Positions 1-6,335 of a stretch of DNA of 8,242 nt are shown here, one piece after another (the first letter of the stretch is position 1; the number at the start of each line of letters is the position of its first letter). Source of the DNA: Actinomycetes bacterium (GTDB taxonomy: Bacteria > Actinomycetota > Acidimicrobiia > Acidimicrobiales > JAKAOS01); contig JAJYGW010000047.1 in NCBI GenBank assembly GCA_021790615.1, forward strand, positions 1 through 8,242, read 5' to 3'. Made by a program: the position numbers and the translations under genes. The notes beneath the pieces are model-generated. The model saw only the letters and a list, made by a program, of their open reading frames with translations. It was not told the origin of the DNA and did not search any database.

Positions 1-48
1 GATCGCCTCGACCGGCAGCGCCGAAGCGCTCGCTCCGTCCCCGTCCAT
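1..48 (-). CDS. 5' end of an unidentified gene, cut by the window edge
   Basis: An ATG on the minus strand at 48-46 opens a frame that stays open to the window edge (16 codons, reading MDGDGASASALPVEAI). It is preceded by GGAGGTGG with 5-6 nt spacing, the best Shine-Dalgarno in the window. Fourteen of the 16 codons end in G or C, matching the codon bias of the neighbours. It lies 35 nt downstream of the phosphatase stop on the same strand, so it is probably the next cistron of the der operon. Sixteen residues are too few to name a family. Next to a SpoIIE-type phosphatase one might expect a STAS anti-anti-sigma factor or an RsbW-like kinase, but nothing visible shows this. Confidence 0.7.
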   Translation of the reverse strand, partial: MDGDGASASALPVEAI

Positions 49-52
49 CCGC

Positions 53-59
53 CACCTCC
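53..59 (-). promoter_or_regulatory. Ribosome binding site of the partial gene at 48
   Basis: The minus strand reads GGAGGTG at 59-53, followed by a short spacer and ATG at 48. It is near-perfectly complementary to the 16S anti-Shine-Dalgarno. It fixes the start of the edge gene and indicates independent initiation after the 35-nt gap, unlike the overlapping starts upstream. Confidence 0.75.
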
Positions 60-83
60 GATCGGGCAGCCGGGCGCGTCCGC

Positions 84-1337
84 TCAGACCCGGCGAACCG
101 CCAAGATCGCCACGTCGTCCACGAGGGGCTCCGCTGCGAAGTCCTGGGCTGCGGCGAGCAACCCCTTGCAGAGCGTAGCGACGTCCTGGTTGGGGTCCCT
201 CCGCAGGTAGCCCGCCACCCGCTCCTCGCCGAACAGCGCCTCGCCGGCCCGTGCCTCGGCGAGGCCGTCGGTGTAGAGCAGGAGCACGTCGCCGGTCTCG
301 AGGGACAGCTCGCGGGAGAAGTAGCTGGCCTTGGGATCGAGCGCGAGGAGTGGCCCGGTCGAGCGGAGGGGCTGGACCGACCCCCCGTGCCACAGCCACG
401 CAGGGGGATGGCCCGCGGAGGTGAAACGCAGCGTCTTCGCTCCCGTGTCGAAGACCACCGCGCACAGCGACACCAGCTCCTCCGGCCTGCCCTGCGCGGA
501 GATGGAGGCGTTCAGCTCCTCGAGCGCCTGCGCGGGGTCCCGGTACTGGCGGAGGAACACCCGCAGCAGGTACTTCACCTGGAACGCCGTGATCGAGGGC
601 TCGATTCCGTGGCCGGTCACGTCCCCGATGACGGCGGCGAGCCGTCCCGGCCCGGTCGGGACGAGGTCGTAGAAGTCGCCGGCCATCGCCCCCGACCCAG
701 GCTGGTAGACCTGGCCGACCTGGAACCCGTCCATCTCGGGGAGGTCCCCCGGCGCGAGGCGGGCGGCCCAGCGCATGGGGGCGAGCTCCTCCTGCGCGAG
801 CACCTCCTCGGCCCGGCGCTCGAGCAGCGAGCGCTCCTCGGCGAGCCGGCCGGCGTCGACGAAGCGCCGCCCGTAGCGCAGCGTCAAGAAGACCGGCACG
901 ATCGCGAGGACGAAGGGGACCGCCAGGTACTGCGTCCCGAGGAGGACCGTGCCGAGGGTCGCGAGCGCGAGCAGGCAGTAGAGCAGGAAGGTGTGGAAGT
1001 CCTTGTTGCGCGTGGCCTCGGCGAGCGCGACCGAGTCCTCGCTCACACGCGAGAGGTCGGCCTCACGCCGCAGCCGGGCGACAGCCCGCTCGAGGCGGCG
1101 GAACGACCGGTACCAGAGCACGGCGGCCGCCACGAAGCCCACGGCGAGGGCGAGCAACGCGAAGCGCTCCAGCGTGACGGTGACCGAGACGTCGCCGAGC
1201 GGTCCGGCCCCGAACACGCCAACCAGCGCGTGGGTCCGCCCCGCCACGAGCCCATGGCCGAGTCCGGAGCGCCCGGGCGCAGCGGGTGCGAGAGCGGCCA
1301 GCCCGACGAGCTGCCTGGCGCCTCCCGGGCCGATCAT
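84..1337 (-). CDS. Membrane-anchored SpoIIE/RsbU-type PP2C serine phosphatase
   Basis: Protein of 417 residues. The C-terminal half (about 200-417) is a PPM/SpoIIE phosphatase domain with its metal-binding acidic motifs present: GDFYD at 220-224, GDVTGHG at 238-244, AGHPP at 308-312, YTDG at 355-358 and DDVA at 407-410, so it should be active. The N-terminal half holds hydrophobic segments at about 59-76, 117-133 and 136-153, with a charged helical stretch (77-113) between the first and second, and a Glu/Arg-rich likely coiled coil at 160-187 leading into the catalytic domain. Family members dephosphorylate phosphoserine or phosphothreonine on STAS anti-anti-sigma proteins in partner switching; the target here is unknown. 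The N-terminal region matches no sensor domain I recognise. The ATG start shares ATGA with the der stop (4-bp overlap), so it is probably translationally coupled to der. Family is secure; pathway is inference. Confidence 0.9.
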   Translation of the reverse strand: MIGPGGARQLVGLAALAPAAPGRSGLGHGLVAGRTHALVGVFGAGPLGDVSVTVTLERFALLALAVGFVAAAVLWYRSFRRLERAVARLRREADLSRVSEDSVALAEATRNKDFHTFLLYCLLALATLGTVLLGTQYLAVPFVLAIVPVFLTLRYGRRFVDAGRLAEERSLLERRAEEVLAQEELAPMRWAARLAPGDLPEMDGFQVGQVYQPGSGAMAGDFYDLVPTGPGRLAAVIGDVTGHGIEPSITAFQVKYLLRVFLRQYRDPAQALEELNASISAQGRPEELVSLCAVVFDTGAKTLRFTSAGHPPAWLWHGGSVQPLRSTGPLLALDPKASYFSRELSLETGDVLLLYTDGLAEARAGEALFGEERVAGYLRRDPNQDVATLCKGLLAAAQDFAAEPLVDDVAILAVRRV

Positions 1338-2905
1338 CGGCGGCCCCGCTTCGCGCCGTCGTCACGGCGCCGGACACGCAGCTCGATCGGGGTCGGACCG
1401 AGCGCGAAGTGCTCGCGGATGCTGCGCTCCAGGTAGCGGAGCCAGGTCGGCGCGAGCGTCCGGGTGGCGAAGAGCGTGATCGTGGGTGGCTCGACGCCTC
1501 CCTGCGTGGCGTAGAGGACCCGCCCGTCCGGGGCCGGGTGGCGACGCTGGGCGGCCTGGACCACCTGGTTGAGCTCGCGGGTCGGAACCCGGCGTGCGTA
1601 GGCGGAGAGCGAGCTCGAGATCGCCGGGAGCAGGCGGTGGACCCCGAGGCCGGTGAGCGCGCTCGTCGGGAGCAGCGGCGCGTAGGAGAGGAACCCGAGC
1701 CGGTCCGCGACGTCGCGGCGGACGTCGCTTCGCTCTTCGGTGCTGAGCAGGTCCCACTTGTTCGCCACGATGACCACGGGACACCCGGCGGCGTCGACGC
1801 GTTCCGCGAGCCGTTGGTCCTGGTGGGTCACACCCTCGCTCGCGTCGAGCACGAGCAGCGCCACGTCGGCGCGGTCGATCGCCTGGAGCGCCCGAACGAG
1901 GGAGTAGTACTCGACGCCGTCGCCGATGCGGGCCTTGCGGCGCAGCCCCGCCGTGTCCACGAAGCGAATGGACCCGGCCGAGGTCTCGACGAGGGTGTCC
2001 ACCGCGTCCGTCGTCGTGCCCGGGAGGTCGTGGGTGACCGAGCGCTCCTCGCCGACCAGCCGGTTGAACAGCGTCGACTTGCCGACGTTCGGCCGACCTA
2101 CCACGGCGATAGAGGGCACCTTGGCGACCCGGGCTGCCTCTGCCTGGTCCGCCGACGCGTCGTCTGCCGACGCCTGATCCACTGGCGCATGGTCGGCCGC
2201 CGGCGCATGGTCGGCTGCCTGCACAGGGCCGGCCGCCGCTGGGCCAGCCGCTGCCGGCTCGGGGGCCCTCGCACCCGCGGTCTGATCCTCGGCCGGCGAC
2301 GAGCCCGCCCCAGCCGTCGGCCCCGGCTCGGACGTCGACGACGCGGCAGCTGCCCGCCCCGGCTCGGACGGCGAGCCAGTGGCGCCAACCCGCTCCAGGC
2401 GACGCACGACCTCGTCGAGGAGGTCCCCACTCCCCCGTCCGTGGAGCGCGGAGACCATCCAGGGCTCGCCGAGGCCGAGCCGCACCAGCTCCCAGGCGTC
2501 CGGCTCCCTCGAGGCAGCGTCCACCTTGTTCGCGACGACGAGCACCGGCCAGCCCCGGCGGCGAACCAGCTCGGCGACGGCAAGATCCTCTTCCGTGATC
2601 CCGACCGTCGCGTCCAGGACGAGGAGCAACAGCTCGGCGGACTCCGCTCCCGCTGCGGCCTGTGCGGCGACCTGGCGATCGAGGAGGGATCCCGCCTCGA
2701 CGTAGCCGCCGGTGTCGACGAGCTCGAAGTCGACGCCGTTCCAGTGGGCCGCCATCACGTTCCGGTCGCGGGTCACGCCGGGAGTCCCCTCGACGATCGC
2801 GGCGCGTCTCCCCACGATGCGATTGACGAGCGAGGACTTCCCGACGTTCGGCCGCCCGATCACGGCGACCCGGGGGAGGCGCGGCGCTGCCACCCGCGAG
2901 GTCAT
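1334..2905 (-). CDS. der: Ribosome-assembly GTPase Der (EngA)
   Basis: Protein of 523 residues with the family's unique tandem GTPase layout. First G domain: P-loop GRPNVGKS 17-24, G2 region TPGVTRD 41-47, DTGG 64-67, NKVD 126-129. Second G domain: GRPNVGKS 270-277, PGTTTD 295-300, DTAG 317-320, NKWD 382-385. A KH-like domain fills about 435-515 and the tail is basic. Der acts in late 50S subunit maturation and is normally essential. The usual length is about 440-490; the excess lies in an Ala/Pro/Asp-rich linker (about 174-260) between the G domains. The frame is open back to 3019, but ATG 2905 is preferred: GGAGG lies 7 nt upstream, it overlaps the stop of the previous gene by 4 bp (ATGA), and conserved sequence begins about 10 residues later. 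Second gene of a DUF512-der-phosphatase operon. Confidence 0.97.
   Translation of the reverse strand: MTSRVAAPRLPRVAVIGRPNVGKSSLVNRIVGRRAAIVEGTPGVTRDRNVMAAHWNGVDFELVDTGGYVEAGSLLDRQVAAQAAAGAESAELLLLVLDATVGITEEDLAVAELVRRRGWPVLVVANKVDAASREPDAWELVRLGLGEPWMVSALHGRGSGDLLDEVVRRLERVGATGSPSEPGRAAAASSTSEPGPTAGAGSSPAEDQTAGARAPEPAAAGPAAAGPVQAADHAPAADHAPVDQASADDASADQAEAARVAKVPSIAVVGRPNVGKSTLFNRLVGEERSVTHDLPGTTTDAVDTLVETSAGSIRFVDTAGLRRKARIGDGVEYYSLVRALQAIDRADVALLVLDASEGVTHQDQRLAERVDAAGCPVVIVANKWDLLSTEERSDVRRDVADRLGFLSYAPLLPTSALTGLGVHRLLPAISSSLSAYARRVPTRELNQVVQAAQRRHPAPDGRVLYATQGGVEPPTITLFATRTLAPTWLRYLERSIREHFALGPTPIELRVRRRDDGAKRGRR
2126..2386 (-). repeat. Low-complexity linker of Der with short tandem repeats
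   Basis: This stretch encodes Der residues about 174-260, almost only Ala, Pro, Gly, Ser, Asp, Glu and Gln. It contains an 18-bp tandem repeat, plus strand GGCGCATGGTCGGCCGCC at 2184-2201 and a copy at 2202-2219 differing at one base, encoding AADHAP twice on the minus strand. A looser 15-bp pair (2148-2162 and 2163-2177) encodes the adjacent ADQAS/ADDAS units. Both repeat lengths are multiples of three, so copy-number change would keep the frame. Confidence 0.8.
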
Positions 2906-4266
2906 GCCCTCGCCTCCAGGGCGCGCCGCAGCGACCAGCCGTCGCTCGCCACGACCTCGACCGGGCGCGGGAGGTCCTCGAGGGTGCGGCCGTCGAGGAA
3001 GCGCCCCTCCGAGAGGCACGCGTCCGGGAGCAGGTAGCGGTGTCCCTCCGGCTCTGCTGCGAGCGTTCGGGCGAGGTCCTCGCCGACGAGGAGCCCCGCG
3101 ACCCCGATGTTCCCACCGAAGAAGCGGTTCTCGACTGGGATCAACCGGACGTCTGCCCGGCCGAGGCCGGCGACGAGTGGCTCGAGCACCCGCGCACCGT
3201 AGCGCCCCGTGAGGACACCGACCGGTCGGCGGGTCCGGCGGGTGGGGGGCGCGAGCGTGACGAGCGTCCTCGCCGCCCGGTAGCCGGCCGCGGGGGCGCC
3301 GTCGACGGCGGCGAAGAACCCCGGACGAACGCCGTGCGCGAGGCGTTCGTCGCCGGCGAACGCTCCGGTGAAGGCCGCAGCCATCCCGATCCCGTTCTCG
3401 TGCTGGGGGAAGCCGTCGTAGGCGGACGCTGGAGGGAAGGGTCTGCCCGCCAGCAGGTAGTACTCGTCGGCGGCGTACACGAGCCGCCTCCCGAGCACCT
3501 CCGCGAAGAGCCCCTGGTAGCGCTCGACGAGGTCGACCACCGCCGCCGCCTCGTCGGTGGTGTGGGCCCGCATCGCGGCCTCGGTCGTGAAGTCGCTCAC
3601 CCCGAGGGGCACGACCCCCGCCGTTGCGAGCGCAGGATAGGACTCGAGGATCCCGGTGAGCGTCGCCTCGAGCACCTCCCCGTCGTTCACCCCGGGGCAG
3701 ACCACGACCTGACCGTGGACCTCGATCCCCGCATCGAGGAGGGCGGACAGCCAGCGGAGGCTGGTGGCGCCCCGCCGGTTTCGCAGGAGCGACGAGCGCA
3801 CGTCCGGGTCGGTCGCGTGGATCGACACGAACAGCGGGGAGAGCCGTTCGCTCACGACCCGCTCGAAGTCGAGCTCCGTGAAGCGCGTGAGGGTGGTGAA
3901 GTTCCCGTAGAGGAAGCTCAGCCGGTAGTCGTCGTCCTTGGTGTAGAGGCTGCGGCGCATGCCCTTCGGGAGCTGGTAGATGAAGCAGAACTGGCAGTGG
4001 TTGTCACAGGTCCGCACCCGGTCGAACACGGCGGAGGAGACCTCGATGCCGAGCGGCTCCCCGGCCTCCTTCCGGACCACGACCTGGCGTCGCTCGTGCC
4101 CACTGCGCAGGTCGAGCACCACGTCCGCCTCGTCCACCGCCAGGCGGTACTCGATGACGTCCCGGGGTGGGGTGCCGTTCACTGCGAGCAGCTCGTCGCC
4201 CACTACGAGCCCGGCGCGGGCGGCCGGCGAGCCGGGGGCGAGCGCGGCAACTCTCGGGGGGCTCAC
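2902..4266 (-). CDS. DUF512 family PDZ / radical SAM protein
   Basis: Protein of 454 residues. Residues about 3-65 form a PDZ-like domain (APGSPAARAGLVVGDELLAVNG type). A radical SAM cysteine triad C87-x3-C91-x2-C94 follows, in the family-typical context CDNHCQFCFIYQLPKGMR, then a conserved DDDYRLSFLYGN block (111-122) and a TIM-barrel-like region to about 270. The C-terminal DUF512 domain includes FFGGNIGVAGLLVGEDL at 382-398. Length and architecture are full. The family is predicted to bind a 4Fe-4S cluster and S-adenosylmethionine; I know of no established reaction or substrate. Genes of this family often sit beside der, as here, where the stop overlaps the der ATG by 4 bp. The GTG start at 4266 lies 6 nt after a TATCCT box with no Shine-Dalgarno, so the mRNA is probably leaderless. 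This is the head gene of the operon. Confidence 0.93.
   Translation of the reverse strand: MSPPRVAALAPGSPAARAGLVVGDELLAVNGTPPRDVIEYRLAVDEADVVLDLRSGHERRQVVVRKEAGEPLGIEVSSAVFDRVRTCDNHCQFCFIYQLPKGMRRSLYTKDDDYRLSFLYGNFTTLTRFTELDFERVVSERLSPLFVSIHATDPDVRSSLLRNRRGATSLRWLSALLDAGIEVHGQVVVCPGVNDGEVLEATLTGILESYPALATAGVVPLGVSDFTTEAAMRAHTTDEAAAVVDLVERYQGLFAEVLGRRLVYAADEYYLLAGRPFPPASAYDGFPQHENGIGMAAAFTGAFAGDERLAHGVRPGFFAAVDGAPAAGYRAARTLVTLAPPTRRTRRPVGVLTGRYGARVLEPLVAGLGRADVRLIPVENRFFGGNIGVAGLLVGEDLARTLAAEPEGHRYLLPDACLSEGRFLDGRTLEDLPRPVEVVASDGWSLRRALEARA
2913..2917 (-). promoter_or_regulatory. Ribosome binding site that decides the der start
   Basis: The minus strand reads GGAGG at 2917-2913, 7 nt before ATG 2905. 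It lies inside the last codons of the DUF512 gene. It supports the 523-residue Der over the longer 561-residue reading from 3019, whose extra N-terminus is Arg/Pro/Gly-rich shadow sequence. Confidence 0.75.
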
Positions 4267-4272
4267 TCACCC

Positions 4273-4278
4273 AGGATA
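4273..4278 (-). promoter_or_regulatory. -10 box of the DUF512-der operon, leaderless
   Basis: The minus strand reads TATCCT at 4278-4273, with 6 nt between its last base and the GTG at 4266. Transcription would begin at or within a base of the start codon. No recognisable -35 hexamer is seen at 16-19 bp upstream, which is common for actinobacterial leaderless promoters. Confidence 0.65.
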
Positions 4279-4341
4279 CGCCCCGGCCCGGAGGGGGCGG
4301 TCCCCGCCGGCTACGTCGGGGCGCTCGGGGGCGCGGACCCC

Positions 4342-4356
4342 GGGTTCGGAGAACCC
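4342..4356. promoter_or_regulatory. Inverted repeat in the ispH promoter, candidate operator
   Basis: A perfect 6-bp dyad, GGGTTC - 3 nt - GAACCC, ends 5 bp before the ispH -10 box. It covers the -10/-35 spacer and reaches the place where a -35 element would be. If the ispH mRNA is leaderless this dyad is not transcribed, so it would act as a DNA site and not as an RNA hairpin. A chance dyad in GC-rich DNA cannot be excluded. Confidence 0.4.
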
Positions 4357-4361
4357 CCCGC

Positions 4362-4367
4362 TACGCT
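4362..4367 (+). promoter_or_regulatory. -10 box of ispH, leaderless
   Basis: TACGCT fits TANNNT and is followed by 6 nt and then the ATG at 4374, placing the expected transcription start on the A of the start codon. The only purine-rich run, GGGAG, ends one base before the ATG, too close to work as a Shine-Dalgarno. No clear -35 element is visible. Confidence 0.65.
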
Positions 4368-4373
4368 GGGAGC

Positions 4374-5426
4374 ATGGCGGTCAACCGGGTGCTGCTCGCG
4401 GAGCCGCGCGGGTTCTGCGCCGGCGTCCAGATGGCGATCAAGGGTCTGACCTGGATGGTCAGGGTCTTCGAGCCGCCGGTCTACTGCTACCACGAGATCG
4501 TCCACAACAAGGTCGTGGTGGAACGCTTCCGGGCGCTCGGGGTGGTCTTCGTGGAACGGGTGGAGGAGGTCCCGCCCGGTGCGCCGCTGATGCTCTCCGC
4601 TCACGGCACGGCCCCCGAGGTGGTGGCCGCGGCACGGGAGCGGGGCTGCGTCGTCGTCAACGCCGTCTGCCCCCTCGTCACGAAGGTCCACCAGGAGGTG
4701 AAGGTCCGGGCCAAGCGAGGCTTCTCGATCGTCTACGTGGGCCACGCCGGCCACGACGAGGCCCTCGGCACCACCGCGGTCGCTCCCGACGCCGTCCACC
4801 TGGTCGAGGACGAGGCCGACGTCGCCGCGCTGCCCGACCTCCCCGGACCCGTCGCCCTCATCGCCCAGACGACGCTCAGCGTCGACGAGTGGTCGGGCGT
4901 GCGAGAGGCGGTGCTCCAGCGCTTCCCGGAGGTCTGGATGCCCGGGCGGAGCGACCTCTGCTTCGCCACGACCAACCGTCAGACGGCCCTCAAGGCCGTC
5001 GCGGCGGCGGCCGACACCGTCGTCGTGATCGGCTCGGACAACTCCTCGAACACCGTCGCCCTCGCCAAGGTCGCCGAGCGAGCCGGGGCCGGGAGGGTCA
5101 TCCGGGTCAACACCGCCGACGAGCTGCCCGAGGATCTCGCCGGGACGGTCGCGTTGACCGCCGGTGCGTCTGCACCGGAAGAGCTCGTCGCAGAGGTGGT
5201 GGCGCGCCTCGACCCGACGGATGGGGTGGAGGAGGTCCACGTCGTCGAGGAGGAGGAGTACTTCCCGCCACCGCCCGAGCTCCGGGCGCTGCTTCGCGCC
5301 GTGGCAACGGCTGCGGGCACCTTCTTCGGGACCGCGCCCACTGCGGCGCACCCCGCGAACGACGACCGCGACCTCGAGGCGGCAACGGTCCTCGGCGAGC
5401 TCGTCGGCCAGCGCGCCACCGGCTAG
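4374..5426 (+). CDS. ispH: 4-hydroxy-3-methylbut-2-enyl diphosphate reductase IspH (LytB)
   Basis: Protein of 350 residues. IspH reductively dehydrates HMBPP to IPP and DMAPP, the last step of the MEP isoprenoid pathway, in the cytosol with a 4Fe-4S cluster. All three cluster cysteines are seen: C15 (GFCAGV), C99 (AVCPLVTKVH) and C196 (DLCFATTNRQ). Substrate-site residues are present: H44 (EIVHN), H77 (SAHGTAPE), H127 and E129 (GHDEALGT), the TTLS motif at 166-169, the NSSN motif at 223-226 and S266 (TAGASAPEE). The usual C-terminal end (EEEYFPPPPELRALL) falls near residue 308; about 40 Ala/Thr-rich residues follow that most homologues (about 310-335 aa) lack in this form. ATG 4374 is chosen because MAVNRVLLAEPRGFCAGV is the canonical N-terminus and the -10 box is correctly placed; the upstream open frame is Arg/Gly-rich noise. 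Confidence 0.97.
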   Translation: MAVNRVLLAEPRGFCAGVQMAIKGLTWMVRVFEPPVYCYHEIVHNKVVVERFRALGVVFVERVEEVPPGAPLMLSAHGTAPEVVAAARERGCVVVNAVCPLVTKVHQEVKVRAKRGFSIVYVGHAGHDEALGTTAVAPDAVHLVEDEADVAALPDLPGPVALIAQTTLSVDEWSGVREAVLQRFPEVWMPGRSDLCFATTNRQTALKAVAAAADTVVVIGSDNSSNTVALAKVAERAGAGRVIRVNTADELPEDLAGTVALTAGASAPEELVAEVVARLDPTDGVEEVHVVEEEEYFPPPPELRALLRAVATAAGTFFGTAPTAAHPANDDRDLEAATVLGELVGQRATG

Positions 5427-5432
5427 CGCCCC

Positions 5433-6335
5433 GTGCCCGGGGGGGAAGGGCTCGCACTCGCCGCCGGCCTCGCGCGTCCCTCCTCCCCCACACTCGCCGT
5501 CGCGGCGCTCGTCCTGCTCGCGGCGGCCCTGCATGCCGGGTGGAACGCGCTCGCCAAGGCGATCGGGGACACCCTGGTGGCGTTCTGGCTCATCAACGCG
5601 ACCGTTGCCGCCACCGGCGCAGTGCTCGTGGCGCTCCTCGGGCTCCCGCCCGGCGCAGCGCTGCCCTTCCTCGCAGGGTCTCTGCTCATCCACGTCGGCT
5701 ACAACCTCGCCCTCCTCAACGCCTATCGCGTCGCGGACCTGAGCCAGGCCTACCCGCTCGCCCGGGGCGCCGCCCCCCTGCTCGTGGCCGTCGTCGCCAC
5801 CATCACCATCGGCGAGCGGCTCGGGGTGGCACAGGTGCTCGGACTCGTCGCCGTGGCGGGCGGGCTCGCGAGCCTCGGCTGGCCCACTCGGGGAGCATGG
5901 CGCGCCGAACGCCGCGGGATCGGCCTCGCCCTCCTCACCGGGCTTGCGATCGCCGGGTACTCGATCACCGACGGGCTCGGCGTCCGCCACGACCCCTCGG
6001 CGCTCGGCTACGCCGGCGCGCTGTTCCTCCTGGAGGGCGGGGTCCTCACGATCGTGCTGCCGCTGCGACGCGGCCTCCTCGGGCGCGTCCGGGGTGCCGG
6101 GGGCGGCGCGCTCGCCGGCGGTGTCGCAGCCGGGGAGCTCTCCTTCGTCGCGTACGCGCTGGTGCTCTGGGCGCAGTCGAAGGTCGCGCTCGCCACGGTC
6201 TCGGCGCTCCGCGAAACCAGCGTGGTGATGGCAGCGCTGTTCGGGGTCGTCTTCCTCGGCGAGGGACCCGCCAGGCGGCGGCTGCTCGCCGCGCTCAGCG
6301 TTGCCGCAGGTGTCGCCGTGCTCGTCGTCGCCTGA
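5433..6335 (+). CDS. EamA/DMT-superfamily transporter (10 membrane helices)
   Basis: Protein of 300 residues, full length for the drug/metabolite transporter family, with two EamA halves of about five helices each. The first begins with ALHAGWNALAKAIGD (32-46), a typical EamA opening. Each half ends in the conserved pore-helix block followed by GE: residues 98-128 (YRVADLSQAYPLARG up to ITIGE) and 255-277 (VSALRETSVV up to FLGE). Substrate cannot be told; members export amino acids, nucleosides or other metabolites. The GTG start at 5433 lies 6 nt after the ispH stop, in the same reading frame, with no Shine-Dalgarno, so it is probably translated by reinitiation from ispH. Its 3' end overlaps the convergent plsC-like gene by 41 bp. 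Confidence 0.88.
   Translation: MPGGEGLALAAGLARPSSPTLAVAALVLLAAALHAGWNALAKAIGDTLVAFWLINATVAATGAVLVALLGLPPGAALPFLAGSLLIHVGYNLALLNAYRVADLSQAYPLARGAAPLLVAVVATITIGERLGVAQVLGLVAVAGGLASLGWPTRGAWRAERRGIGLALLTGLAIAGYSITDGLGVRHDPSALGYAGALFLLEGGVLTIVLPLRRGLLGRVRGAGGGALAGGVAAGELSFVAYALVLWAQSKVALATVSALRETSVVMAALFGVVFLGEGPARRRLLAALSVAAGVAVLVVA

Noticed and set aside
387..1436. Long plus-strand ORF (349 codons) opposite the phosphatase
   Set aside because: Composition is Arg/Glu/Pro-rich nonsense typical of the antisense of GC-rich genes; no motifs, while the minus strand encodes all phosphatase motifs.
2906..3019. Longer Der start giving 38 more N-terminal residues
   Set aside because: It would overlap the DUF512 gene by over 100 bp, the extra sequence is Arg/Pro/Gly-rich, and ATG 2905 has a good Shine-Dalgarno and an ATGA overlap.
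1286..3037. Very long plus-strand ORF (583 codons) and minus-strand ORF 1362-3116 across der
   Set aside because: Both are shadows of der. The Der frame has both full G domains and the KH region; the shadows have no recognisable domain.
3040..4449. Plus-strand ORF of 469 codons opposite the DUF512 gene
   Set aside because: Antisense shadow of a fully motif-supported radical SAM gene and runs into ispH in another frame.
4311..5990. Minus-strand ORF of 559 codons opposite ispH
   Set aside because: Acidic/Gly-rich low-complexity shadow without motifs; all IspH residues lie on the plus strand.
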